A stretch of 64,000 nt of DNA. Origin: Streptomyces sp. NBC_01750 (GTDB lineage Bacteria > Actinomycetota > Actinomycetes > Streptomycetales > Streptomycetaceae). The notes under the pieces are model-generated. The model did not search any database. It saw only the letters and a list, made by a program, of their open reading frames with translations, and was not told the DNA's origin. Shown piece after piece: positions 8,608 to 18,706 of the stretch. The stretch spans positions 1,116,001 through 1,180,000 of the forward strand of contig NZ_CP109137.1 in NCBI RefSeq assembly GCF_035918095.1, in the 5' to 3' direction. Made by a program: the position numbers and the translations under genes. Within the stretch, counting starts at the first letter, position 1. Every line of letters starts with the position of its first letter.

Positions 8608-9276
8608 TCAGGACCCGGCCGACTCCCGCGTTCGGGCAGACGCACTCGTCCGGAGACGCGTGCGCAGGTTCCGGAACTGGCGGAGGTCAACGATCCGCAT
8701 CAGCGGGCGCGGCGTGCTGCGGCCTCGCGTGCGGACAACCAGGCGAGTCGAATCGGCTGTGGCCGACTCAAGGTGGAATGCCCAGATTCCATCGGCGTAG
8801 GCCTTCGGCGGGGGCCAGTGGAGCGGGTCGAACGGTAGGCCCGAGGGAAACTTCAAATCCGCCCGCAGGAGCAGTGACCTGGGCGGATCCACCAGTTCCG
8901 CAGTGAACCAGGTCATGCCGTTCGGCATGGTGTCGAGGTGCTGGCCCTCCTTGACGTCCTGCCACTCCGGCACAAACTTCTTGGCACTCGGTCGGCCGAA
9001 ATGGTCGAGCAGATCCCAGCTGTACCAGCCGGCCCGGTTGCAGCCCATCTGCTGCAACCAGCGCCAGAGCTCCTCGGGTCGCGCGGGCAGCGTCGTGGCC
9101 ATCGTCGACTGGCCGTCGGCGTACGGGATGAGGTCGTCTCCCGGAAAGGCACGGGCCGCTTCGTCACTTGTCGCGCCCCAGCGAAAGGTTCGTGGCCGTA
9201 CCACCACGGCGTAGGCGGCGGTCGCGACTCCCAGGATCAAGGGCAGCCTTCTGAAGAACGGTCTGTAGCCGCTCAT
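8608..9276 (-). CDS. SRPBCC (START/Bet v1-like) fold protein with N-terminal hydrophobic segment
   Basis: The protein has 222 residues from ATG 9276, which has GGAAGG nine bases upstream. A short hydrophobic segment (PLILGVATAAYAVVV, about 12-26) could anchor it or act as a signal. Then comes a SRPBCC-type core with the characteristic start ARPEELWRWLQQMG followed by GWYSWDLLDHFGRPSAKK. The fold binds hydrophobic ligands; the ligand is unknown. The C-terminal 30 residues are Arg/Thr/Ser-rich and may be frayed. It is 45 bp downstream of the nitroreductase remnant on the same strand. Confidence 0.7.
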   Translation of the reverse strand: MSGYRPFFRRLPLILGVATAAYAVVVRPRTFRWGATSDEAARAFPGDDLIPYADGQSTMATTLPARPEELWRWLQQMGCNRAGWYSWDLLDHFGRPSAKKFVPEWQDVKEGQHLDTMPNGMTWFTAELVDPPRSLLLRADLKFPSGLPFDPLHWPPPKAYADGIWAFHLESATADSTRLVVRTRGRSTPRPLMRIVDLRQFRNLRTRLRTSASARTRESAGS

Positions 9277-9321
9277 AGGTTCAGCCTTCCACCTCGAGCG
9301 CGGGTCGCCACTCACGGTCAC

Positions 9322-10312
9322 TCAGGGCTCGATGTCCAGCGCGTCCCACACCGGGCGGCGCGGCGTGCTGGGGCCTTTGGGACCGTATCCGAGGCGCAGC
9401 ACCATCTGTACGTGGCCGGTCCCTGATATCGGGTCCCGCAGCGGCCAGCGCAGATCCGACGATTCCAGGGCCTGGGTGACGAATGAGCTGGAGAGGCCTT
9501 CGAGGGTGGCCAGCAGCAGGACGCACTCCATGGCCTGGCCTGCGCGCAGCCAGTCCTCCGGCCGGTCGCGTGCCGTGCTGAGAAGGGCCAGGTGAGGGGA
9601 GCGTTCGAACTCGGTCGCGCTGCGTCCCTCCACTGTCCTGGTGCCGGCGAAGTCACGCATCGGGGCTTTGCCACCGCGCTTGCGCGGCCCGTAGGCGTAC
9701 TTCGGGACCCGTCAGGGGCCGTGTTCACCGATGGGGCGTCGATACGGGTCCAGGCGGCCAGGTCCTCGTCGCTACCCCGGTCGGTCAGATTGCGTGCCTC
9801 GGCCTCCTCGGCCGGCTCCAGCACCTCCTGCAGATGCCATGCGGCGGGAAGGACAGTGATGCTCCCTGAAGGTCGGCGGCATCACGGAGGGCCGTCTGCA
9901 CGGCCTCGGGTATGTCCGTCTCCTCGAATGGGAAGCGGCTGATGTGCCGCTGGTGAATCGCCGGATACAGCGTGGCGAGATCACTCTCGCCGCTGCCGAG
10001 GCCGGTTAGCTGCACGGTGGCGAGCAGAGCCGGGTCGGTAGGTTCAGGCAGCAGACGGGTTGCCGGGTACCAGCCCGCGTGGATCACCGCTACCCGCAGG
10101 TTGAGCAGTGCGGCGCCGCAGCCGATGTGGAGGGCGCGGGTGTCGGAGTCGGCGTGCGGCATGACGCGGTCGAAATCGGCGCGTACCTGGAAGGTGTGGC
10201 TGCCCTGGGAATAGACAAAGCGCCACGGCTGCGCATTGTGCATCGAAGGAGCGGCAGCGGCGTCGTAGACCAGGGCCGTCACACGCTCTTGAGTAAGTGC
10301 TTGTTGGATCAC
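9322..10312 (-). pseudogene. Acg-type nitroreductase disrupted by two frameshifts
   Basis: A GTG at 10312 with GGGAGG upstream starts VIQQALTQERVTALVYDAAA and includes the family motif PSMHNAQPWRF. This first frame runs to about 9850. A frame change leads to EPAEEAEARNLTDRGSDEDL. A second near 9690 leads to MRDFAGTRTVEGRSATEFER and the C-terminal GTGHVQMVLRLGYGPKGP, ending with the stop at 9322. All parts of a roughly 325-residue protein are present, so only two indels separate it from a full gene. Relatives such as M. tuberculosis Acg (Rv2032) are DevR-controlled, FMN-binding and of uncertain substrate. Confidence 0.8.
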
Positions 10313-10420
10313 CGGAGCCTCCCTTCGCGAGCCGGCTGACCCCTTGGGCGGGGTAGCTGTGCGGTTAGGCCGGATCGTGGTCGTGGAATGCGCGCCGCGC
10401 GAGCGGCAGCCCATGGCCAC

Positions 10421-11338
10421 TCACTCATCCGCCGGACTGATGCGGCGTCCCGTAACGCGCGTGGGCTGGATCGACACCCACATCTCGCGTTCACCTCCCG
10501 CCCATGGCTTGGTGTGGGCGCGGTCGGTCAGCCGTCGCACGGCGTCGGGCTCCGTGACAACCCGCGCAGGGCCGACGACGAGCACGCTCCAGCCCTGGCT
10601 CATGGCCTCGTCCATATGGTCGACCTCGAATGCGACGTCCGTTCCCACAGCCGCCGCAGGCACCGAGTCAGGCGCGGTCCGGAAAGCGATCGCGTCATCG
10701 ATGACCTCGTAGTTCACCGGGACGACTGCCGGGCCATCGGGTGTCGACACCGCGATGCGCCCCACGCCATGCGCGGAAAGCCGGGCGCGGCATTCGTCAG
10801 GGCCGAGGTCCCGCAGCTGAGGGTGGAGGAGCGCCATGCCCTGGCCGGGCGGCAGATCGATACCGCCCCCGCGCAGGGCTGCGACGCTGGTGCCCAGCGC
10901 GGCGGCCAGTCTGATGAGACTGGCCAGACTCGGGTCGGCCGGGTGTTCTTCGAGGTATGCCAGGTAGTCCGGCGCCATTCTGGCACGGCGGGCTGTTTCT
11001 CCCCGGGTCAACCCTTGTCGCTTACGTTCGGTGGCCACACGCCGACCGATGTCGCCAGCGTTGGGTGCCCCACCAAGCCGGGTCTTGTCGGACGCGGCAC
11101 CCACCTCATCCACGATCGGCTGGGAAGGCTCGCGGGTTCTCCCGGGCCCGTGCTCGACGTGACGGACATGGGCGTCGGGCCCGGGGAACACGAGCGTCAC
11201 CTCGTCCGTATCCGACCAGCGCACGTCGTAGGGAGGAGTTCCATCCGCGTGGTGGAGTCCGACAATCTCGCCGTCGCGCCTGGTAGCGCCGGTGGCCGGG
11301 CTTTCGACAACAAGTTGATCGCCGAGGTGAGCTCGCAT
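10421..11338 (-). CDS. DUF1918 / XRE helix-turn-helix / pyridoxamine-oxidase-like fusion
   Basis: The 305-residue protein has three modules. DUF1918 (about 1-57) starts MRAHLGDQLVVESPATGATR. An XRE-type helix-turn-helix (about 92-155) contains GLTRGETARRARMAPDYLAY. A PNPOx-like flavin/heme-binding split barrel (about 175-285) contains LSAHGVGRIAVSTPDGPAVV. The ATG at 11338 is chosen because DUF1918 proteins begin MRAH, and GAGGAAA lies 12 bases upstream. This suggests a redox or flavin-responsive DNA-binding protein. It is divergent from the CBS-BON gene at 11541 across a region with a clean dyad, and lies just upstream of the nitroreductase remnant, possibly in one operon. Confidence 0.8.
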   Translation of the reverse strand: MRAHLGDQLVVESPATGATRRDGEIVGLHHADGTPPYDVRWSDTDEVTLVFPGPDAHVRHVEHGPGRTREPSQPIVDEVGAASDKTRLGGAPNAGDIGRRVATERKRQGLTRGETARRARMAPDYLAYLEEHPADPSLASLIRLAAALGTSVAALRGGGIDLPPGQGMALLHPQLRDLGPDECRARLSAHGVGRIAVSTPDGPAVVPVNYEVIDDAIAFRTAPDSVPAAAVGTDVAFEVDHMDEAMSQGWSVLVVGPARVVTEPDAVRRLTDRAHTKPWAGGEREMWVSIQPTRVTGRRISPADE

Positions 11339-11445
11339 GATCGCCGCCGTTTCCTCAATATGTTGCTGTACCCAACGTGCCACGCACGGCGTGCCGCCGC
11401 ATGGGATGAGAGAGCCTGATCCGGGGGGCCGAAGAGGCCGGTCCC

Positions 11446-11459
11446 GGGCCTACTGGCCC
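11446..11459. promoter_or_regulatory. DevR/OsdR-like dyad (GGGCC-N4-GGCCC)
   Basis: A perfect 5-4-5 inverted repeat: GGGCC 11446-11450, TACT, GGCCC 11455-11459. It lies 81 bp before the CBS-BON start (11541) and 107 bp before the divergent fusion regulator (11338). It is identical in half-sites and spacing to the dyad at 6331-6344. Confidence 0.5.
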
Positions 11460-11540
11460 CAGAACGGGCCTTGGGCGGCTCACCCTACGCTTGACACGTG
11501 ACCACGGACTGACTGGCACGACCCGGAAGGGAGAGGCGAC

Positions 11541-12215
11541 ATGCACCACCGAACGGTCGCAGAGCTCATGACCCGAGAGGTCGTCCGGGTGCGGCGTGAC
11601 ATGCCGTTCAAGGAGATCGTCAAGCTGTTGGCGGAGAACGATGTCACCGCCGTACCCGTGGTGGACGAACTGGACCGCCCCATGGGTGTGGTGTCCGAGG
11701 CCGACCTGCTGCGCAAGTCCGCGGACCAAACCGACCCGTCCGGCCGGACACCGATTCCGCATCTGGAGGCGTGGGAGCGGGCCAAGGCCGAGGGGGCCAG
11801 GGCCGAGGAGCTGATGTCGGCTCCCGCAGTGTGCGCGCGTCCGGAGTGGACCGTGGTCGAAGCGGCCCGCCTCATGGCAGTCCAAAACGTCAAGCGGCTG
11901 CCCGTCGTGGACGAGACGGACAGGCTCCAGGGCATCGTCAGCCGCAGTGACCTGCTGCGGATTTTTCTGCGCCGTGACGACGCCATCCGCGAGGAGATCG
12001 CCCTGGATGTGCTGCAGCGGACGATGGCACTTGCTTCCTCAGAAGTGACGGTCGAGGTACGCGAGGGGCAGGTCACCCTCAGTGGATCCGTCGCGTTCAA
12101 AAGCCTGATCCCCATCATCGAGCGGCTGTGCCGGAGCGTTGACGGCGTGGTCTCGGTCTCTGAGCACCTCACCTACCGGACCGACGACGCCCGGAGTTCG
12201 CCCACCGGCGCGTGA
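11541..12215 (+). CDS. CBS-pair protein with C-terminal BON domain
   Basis: The protein has 224 residues from ATG 11541, preceded by GGGAGAGG. CBS1 (about 7-62) contains DVTAVPVVDELDRPMGVVSE. CBS2 (about 90-147) contains KRLPVVDETDRLQGIVSRSD. The BON domain (about 155-215) contains VTVEVREGQVTLSGSV and VDGVVSVSEHLTY. Same architecture as the 6456 and 13740 proteins and the broken 7693 gene, so it is a paralogue family that expanded within the island. Its expected role is adenylate sensing coupled to a membrane or protein surface. It is monocistronic and faces the convergent DUF1876 gene. Confidence 0.85.
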   Translation: MHHRTVAELMTREVVRVRRDMPFKEIVKLLAENDVTAVPVVDELDRPMGVVSEADLLRKSADQTDPSGRTPIPHLEAWERAKAEGARAEELMSAPAVCARPEWTVVEAARLMAVQNVKRLPVVDETDRLQGIVSRSDLLRIFLRRDDAIREEIALDVLQRTMALASSEVTVEVREGQVTLSGSVAFKSLIPIIERLCRSVDGVVSVSEHLTYRTDDARSSPTGA

Positions 12216-12343
12216 GACATCCAGGACCGGGGGCGGATCAAGGCCGAGGGCGGTACCGCCGGCCTGCCGTAGCCGGCACAGATCTTGGCGGCTGATCCCG
12301 CGCCGACCTCAGCCGGTGATCTCGATGCGGTGTGGCCTTGCGG

Positions 12344-12634
12344 TCACAGGGGCCACCCAGCAACCTGGCGGGTGCTCGGGCCGGTCGCGGGGGCGCCCAT
12401 GCCCTCGATGTCGCGCTCGGCGAAATCCACCAGCTGCTGGCCGAGGTCGCGCATGGCCCTGCCCGCCGCCAGTTCGTCACCGATCTCCGGCACGTCCGTG
12501 TCCCCCGGGTTACGGTGCGCGACCCCGTGTCCGGTGAGCGCCGTGGCTCCGGTATCCAGCACCACACGTGCCTTCGTCGTTCCCTCGTCCTCGAAGAGGT
12601 AGAGGCGAACCTTCCACTCCACGGTATGCGGCAT
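12344..12634 (-). CDS. DUF1876-family small protein
   Basis: A 96-residue protein starts MPHTVEWKVRLYLFEDEGTT from ATG 12634, behind a strong GGAGG site. The pattern of an N-terminal strand, a charged middle (ARVVLDTGATALTGHG), then DELAAGRAMRDLGQQLVDFA matches the DUF1876 family, a small alpha/beta fold (often described as dsRBD-like) common in actinobacteria and frequent near USP and DevR-type genes. The biochemical function is unknown. It is the last gene of a probable reverse-strand operon after the CBS-BON gene (13740-14621) and the pncB remnant. Confidence 0.7.
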   Translation of the reverse strand: MPHTVEWKVRLYLFEDEGTTKARVVLDTGATALTGHGVAHRNPGDTDVPEIGDELAAGRAMRDLGQQLVDFAERDIEGMGAPATGPSTRQVAGWPL

Positions 12635-12645
12635 CACTTTCCTCC

Positions 12646-13630
12646 TCACCTCGGTACGGACCGATGTGATCCGGGTATGGCTCGTTCCGGGCTCCGGGGC
12701 CCCGCGGCTGGGGCCAGGGTCTCCTCCTCGATGCGCCGCCGGACCCGGTCGGCCAGCGCGGTCAGCCGCCCAGAGGCCACCGCCCGAGGTACGACGGGCG
12801 CTCCGATCCGCCGGGCCTCTGGTGGCAGCTCTGCCAGATCGGCGGCGAATTTCTCCCGGCACTCCTCAAGCATGGGCCGCTCACCGACCCGCTGCCCGTG
12901 CCGCATCACCGTCTCCAGCAACGGCACGCCCCCGTCAGGTGGCTGCTCATCGCTAAGACCGATCACATCGGCATATCCGGGGCAGCGGAACACCTGCTTC
13001 TGCCCAGGTGCCGACACCTTCGCCGCGGAAAGCTTCATGACCGGCCGGCCGTCGTACTCGACCATCTTGTAGGCCGAGTCCAGATACGGGGCGTCGGCCG
13101 AGACACCCACGCGGGTGCCGACGGCGTAGATGTCGATCGGCACTCCACAGCGCACCAGTTCCTCCACGGCGTACTCGTCGAGACCGCCGCTGGCGACGAT
13201 CCGTACATCCGGCAGACCAGCGGCGTCAAGGATGGAGCGCGCCCGTACTGCCAGGGCACCGAGGTCGCCGCTGTCCAGCCGGATCGCCGAGCCGGGCCCG
13301 CGGTCCCTCCAGCAGCGGCTCTCCGGCGAGCACGATCCGCCCTTCCGGCACCGCCCGCACCCGGCCGGTGAACTCCAGGCCGAGCAGCGGCTCCAGATCG
13401 CGCGGCGGCCGGTGCAGCGCCGAGGCGAAGGCGTTGACGTCCTCGGGGCCGACGCGAAGTCCGGAAAGAAAGTCCAGCGCCGACTCCAACCCCGCGGCAA
13501 CCAGAAAGCCGCGTTCGGACGGCAGGTTGCGGACGAAGAGGCTGAACGTCGCCGGGCCGGTCTTCGCCTCCCGCAGATACGACATCGCCATCGTCACTTC
13601 GTACAGATCGGTGACCGTCGCATCGGACAT
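12646..13630 (-). pseudogene. pncB: Nicotinate phosphoribosyltransferase with internal deletion
   Basis: ATG 13630 behind GAGGAGG begins MSDATVTDLYEVTMAMSYLR, the N-terminus of NAPRTase, and runs through VRAVPEGRIVLAGEPLLEG. At about 13,300 it jumps, out of frame, to AIRLDSGDLGALAVRARSIL and continues to the end (GGLDEYAVEELVRCGVPIDI, VGTRVGVSADAPYLDSAYKM). The roughly 140 residues that normally lie between EPLLE and the AIRLDSGDL motif are missing. They include the segment holding the active-site histidine and much of the phosphoribosyl pocket. An intact enzyme converts nicotinate plus PRPP (with ATP) to NaMN in NAD salvage. This copy is about 325 codons instead of about 440 and should be inactive. 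Confidence 0.85.
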
Positions 13631-13739
13631 CGGCGCCACCTCCTCAGGACCAGTGCGGCCCCTGGCCTCTTCCCTTACGGAAGCGCGCGGACCGCTGGGG
13701 CTCCACCAGGTCCCACCGGGGCGCGGCCTCCAGCGGGCC

Positions 13740-14621
13740 TCACTCGGCGGAGAGATGATCGACGACCTCGGTGACATCTTCGATCTCCTTGATCTGCGCC
13801 AGCAGTCGGGGAATGCCACCCTCGTCCATCCGGCCGCTGACTTCGACCGCGCCGTTGTGCACTGTCACTTCGACCGTGTCCCTGGCTTTCGGGAAATGGC
13901 GTTCGAGAATCTCGGACTCGATCTTCTGGCGGATCATCGAGTCGTCGCGCACGAGTGCCTGCAGCAACGCATTCCTCTGCACCACACCCACGAGGCGTCC
14001 TTCGTGATCCGTGACCGGCAGCCTCTTGAGCCGGGAAAGCGCCATCACCCAGGCGGCTTCGGCAACCGACGCCCCGGGGTAGACCGCGACCGCCGGGCTC
14101 GTCATCAATGCCTCGGCCGTCTCACCTTCTGCCTTCTCGTGGAGGCGTCGCTCCCGCAGCCTGCCGATCGCGCCGGGGCGGTGACCTGATGCCTCGATCG
14201 CCGCCTTGGCCAGTAGGTCGGATTCCGATACGACTCCCATCACCCGGTCCTCGGCGTCGACGACCGGCACGGAACCAAAATGCTCCCGCGACAGCATCCG
14301 GGCGATCTCCATGAACGGCAGGTCGCCCCTGACCGAGGCAGCCGGCACGTCCATCACCTCGCGCACCCGCAGCGGCGCCGTCGGGGCGGCCGACGTGACA
14401 ACGGGTGAAGGCTCCGGCTGCTCGGTGGGCCGCTCATCGTGGACGGGCGGCTCTTCATGGGCAGGCCGCGCGCCGACCGCCTGCTTCGTGGAGATCGCGG
14501 CAACAGCACCGATGTAGCGCACCAGCATGTCCTGCCGGCGGGTTTCCTCGGGACTCCAAGCCCCGCCCGGCATGGCGCGGCGGGCCTCGGCTCCTGCAGA
14601 GAACTTCTCGCGCTCGCTCAC
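13740..14621 (-). CDS. CBS-pair and BON protein with a long N-terminal extension
   Basis: The protein has 293 residues. The first 80 form a charged, Pro/Glu-rich extension seen in none of the other CBS proteins here. CBS1 (about 85-140) contains FGSVPVVDAEDRVMGVVSES. CBS2 (about 168-222) contains LKRLPVTDHEGRLVGVVQRN. BON (about 225-290) contains VEVTVHNGAVEVSGRM and EIEDVTEVVDHLSAE. It is the first gene of a reverse unit with pncB and DUF1876, and is divergent from the V-type ATPase operon across 170 bp that contains a candidate dyad. The arrangement suggests joint control of a nucleotide sensor and the ATPase. Confidence 0.85.
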   Translation of the reverse strand: MSEREKFSAGAEARRAMPGGAWSPEETRRQDMLVRYIGAVAAISTKQAVGARPAHEEPPVHDERPTEQPEPSPVVTSAAPTAPLRVREVMDVPAASVRGDLPFMEIARMLSREHFGSVPVVDAEDRVMGVVSESDLLAKAAIEASGHRPGAIGRLRERRLHEKAEGETAEALMTSPAVAVYPGASVAEAAWVMALSRLKRLPVTDHEGRLVGVVQRNALLQALVRDDSMIRQKIESEILERHFPKARDTVEVTVHNGAVEVSGRMDEGGIPRLLAQIKEIEDVTEVVDHLSAE

Positions 14622-14698
14622 AGCGGCCTCCCAGATCGACAGGCCTTCCTGCTATTTCACCAGTATTCCGCCATTTGCGCTCCAGCCAAGTGCCGGAC

Positions 14699-14712
14699 GG
14701 CCCGGGTGGCCC
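14699..14712. promoter_or_regulatory. Candidate dyad upstream of the V-type ATPase operon
   Basis: GGCCC (14699-14703)-N4-GGCCC (14708-14712) differs from the GGGCC-N4-GGCCC form by one base. It ends 80 bp before the ATPase start and 78 bp beyond the divergent CBS-BON start. It is weaker than the 6331 and 11446 sites. Confidence 0.3.
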
Positions 14713-14791
14713 GACGGACGGCCCATGCCAGGGCGACAGGCCGCATTCGATGTGGAACCTTGAGTAGGAGGCGACGGAAAAGAGGGCCAAC

Positions 14792-15271
14792 GTGGTGAAG
14801 TTTCCGAACTTCCTCGCGCGATTCCGTCCCGTCGGCACCCCAGGGGCGGCCGCCGCCGGAGTCCCCCCAGACCGCACGACGGAGCTGGCTGCCGAATTGG
14901 AGTCTTCCTTGTCGCAGCTGACTCAGGCCCAGGAACAGGCCGCCGCGATCCGTGCAGCCGCATCCCTGAAGGCAGCGGCCATGCGCCAGGAGGCCGGCGC
15001 GGAAGCGGCTCGGATCGTGGCCGAGGCCAGAGGCAGGGCCGCACACGTACGACAGGATGCGGCCGCGCCCCTGCTGCTGGCGGCCCGCGAGGAGGCGGCC
15101 CGATCGCTCGCAGTGGGCGAGCAGACCGCGGCGCAGCTGCGGCGCCGGGCGGCGGAGCGGATGCCCGTCGTGGTCGACCGCTTGGTGGCCGAAGCGTTCC
15201 GGGGGCTGGACTGCCCTGGACCGGACGACGCCGGAAGACCGCGATGGGCCCCGGGTGGGTCGGGGCGGTGA
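14792..15271 (+). CDS. V/A-type ATPase peripheral-stalk subunit H/G-like
   Basis: The 159-residue protein is dominated by an Ala/Glu/Gln/Arg-rich helix from about 30 to 130 (for example LESSLSQLTQAQEQAAAIRA), with no hydrophobic core, as expected for the coiled-coil stalk partner of subunit E. Family-level sequence identity is weak for such proteins, so the call rests on composition, size and position as first gene of the operon. The end overlaps the next gene by 28 bases. The start is the ATG at 14792 (MVKFPNFLARFRPV); a GTG just upstream of it is possible. Confidence 0.65.
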   Translation: MVKFPNFLARFRPVGTPGAAAAGVPPDRTTELAAELESSLSQLTQAQEQAAAIRAAASLKAAAMRQEAGAEAARIVAEARGRAAHVRQDAAAPLLLAAREEAARSLAVGEQTAAQLRRRAAERMPVVVDRLVAEAFRGLDCPGPDDAGRPRWAPGGSGR

Positions 15272-16156
15272 CCAGGGCGCGGGCCCTGATCACCAAGAGC
15301 CTGGGCATCTCGGGCACCAGGGAGGTGGCAGCCGCCGCGACACTGGGCGATGCCCTGCGACAGCTCGCTGCCACGCCCTACCGCAGATACGTCACGACGG
15401 ACGCCTCGCTGGCACAGGCGCAGCGGGCGGTGTCAGCAACTCTTCTGTGGCATCTGCGGGTACTGGCGGGATGGCTCCCGTACACCGGGACGGATGCCCT
15501 GAGGCTGCTGGCCGCCGGATTTGAGATCGCCAACGCCGAGCAGCGGCTGCGGTCGCTCACCGGCGGTTCGGCGCCGCAGCCGTACCGGCTGGGCTCCCTG
15601 GCCACCGCATCGCGCCGGATCGGACATGCAGCCGCACCGAGCGAACTGCGAGCCGCGCTCGCATCCTCGGCATGGGGAGATCCGGGCGGAGACTCACCGG
15701 CGGCGATGGCCACCGGCATGCGGATCTCGGCCGCCGCCCACACCGCTGAGCGGTTGCCGCCCGCGCGCCGGTGGGCCACCGGCCGCGCCGCCGTGCTGGT
15801 GGGCCGTGAGCTGTTCGTCCACGGCCGTCCCCTGACGGAGCAGACGGCCCGTCGTGCCAGTGAGCTCCTGGGCCGGCGGACGGTCGAAGCCTCTTCCTTC
15901 GAGGAGTTCCGGGCGTTCCTGCCCCGCCACGCGCGCTGGCCGGTGGCCGATATCGCCGACGCGGGCGAGCTGTGGCGGGCGGAAGCCCGGTGGTGGACCG
16001 CCCTGGAGGAGGACGGCGTCGCCATGACAGACAACAGGGGCTATGACCTCACTCCTGTGGTGGGCGCCGTCGCCGTGCTGTCCGTGGACGCGTGGCGGGT
16101 CCGGGCCGCGCTGGAGCTCGCCGCACGCGGCGGCGGATCGCTGGAGGTGGTGTTCG

Positions 16157-16170
<14 letters not shown>
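15244..16170 (+). CDS. V/A-type ATPase subunit C (AC39/d family)
   Basis: A 308-residue mainly helical protein. In V/A-ATPases subunit C is the socket that joins the central D/F shaft to the membrane c-ring. The sequence shows the family's pattern of repeated helical bundles, for example TLGDALRQLAATPYRRYV and SVDAWRVRAALELAARGGGS. It has no transmembrane segment. It is about 20-30 residues shorter than typical archaeal homologues. Identification relies partly on operon position between the H/G-like and I subunits. The start at 15244 is uncertain, because a GTG at 15271 would avoid most of the overlap. Confidence 0.75.
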
Positions 16171-17967
<1,797 letters not shown>

Positions 17968-17969
17968 CC

Positions 17970-18191
17970 ATGGGCACCGTGGCCGCCATCGGAGAACAGG
18001 TCCGGGTGGGCGGGCTGAGTCTGGTCGGTGTCACGATCCATGCGGCCGATGATCCGGAGGAGGTCCGCCGCGCCTGGCAGGACCTGTCCGAGGGGTCCAC
18101 GCTCGTCATCCTCACTCCGGCGGCCGCGAAGGCGCTCGGGGCCGTTGCGCTGGACAGCGTCCGGCCACTGGTCGCGGTGATGCCGCCATGA
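17970..18191 (+). CDS. V/A-type ATPase subunit F (central shaft)
   Basis: The protein has 73 residues from ATG 17970, two bases after the K stop. It shows the Rossmann-like pattern of subunit F: MGTVAAIGEQVRVGGLSLVG, then EGSTLVILTPAAAKALGA. Family members usually have about 100 residues, so the C-terminal helix that contacts D is shortened. The stop overlaps the next start (ATGA). Its position between K and E in a complete operon supports the assignment. Confidence 0.75.
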   Translation: MGTVAAIGEQVRVGGLSLVGVTIHAADDPEEVRRAWQDLSEGSTLVILTPAAAKALGAVALDSVRPLVAVMPP

Positions 18192-18706
18192 CCCGCCCGC
18201 CCGACGAACCCGCGGACCCTCTGGAGCCCGCGCGTGCCGAGCTGCGGCGCGAGGCCGAGGCCGATGCCGCGCAGCTGCTTGCCGAGGCGCACAAGGACGC
18301 GGCCGACACGCTGGCGGCGGCCCGTGCGGAGGCCGCGGAGATCCTCGACAGGGCCCGGCGAGAGGGGGAGGCCGACGGGGCCTCGGCCGCGGCGGAGGAA
18401 CGAACGCGTGCCCGCGCCACGGCCAGAGCCCTTGAACTCGCGGCCCAGGGCGAGACGTACCGGGAGCTGCACCGCCGCGTCGTCAAACACGTCCAGCAGT
18501 CCGGTCGGGATTCCGCCCCCGTACAGGCATCTCTTCAGAGGCGGGCCAGGTCACTGCTCGGGCCGGAAGCGCGGATCACCGCGCACGCCGACGGCGGAGT
18601 CGTGGCCGTGGTATCCGGAAGGCGGGCCGACCTCAGCCTGACGGCCTTGGCGACACGTGCGCTGGACAGGGCAAGCACGGAGGCGGAGTCCCTGTGGGCG
18701 CCGTAG
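18188..18706 (+). CDS. V/A-type ATPase subunit E (peripheral stalk)
   Basis: The 172-residue protein has an N-terminal Ala/Glu/Arg-rich helix (about 12-95, LRREAEADAAQLLAEAHKDA) and a C-terminal globular part (about 100-172, with ARITAHADGGVVAVVSGRRA) that caps the A3B3 head. Together with the H/G-like protein it should form the stator stalk. It overlaps subunit F by ATGA, and its 3' end overlaps the GTG start of subunit A by 13 bases, suggesting translational coupling. Confidence 0.8.
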   Translation: MTRPPDEPADPLEPARAELRREAEADAAQLLAEAHKDAADTLAAARAEAAEILDRARREGEADGASAAAEERTRARATARALELAAQGETYRELHRRVVKHVQQSGRDSAPVQASLQRRARSLLGPEARITAHADGGVVAVVSGRRADLSLTALATRALDRASTEAESLWAP

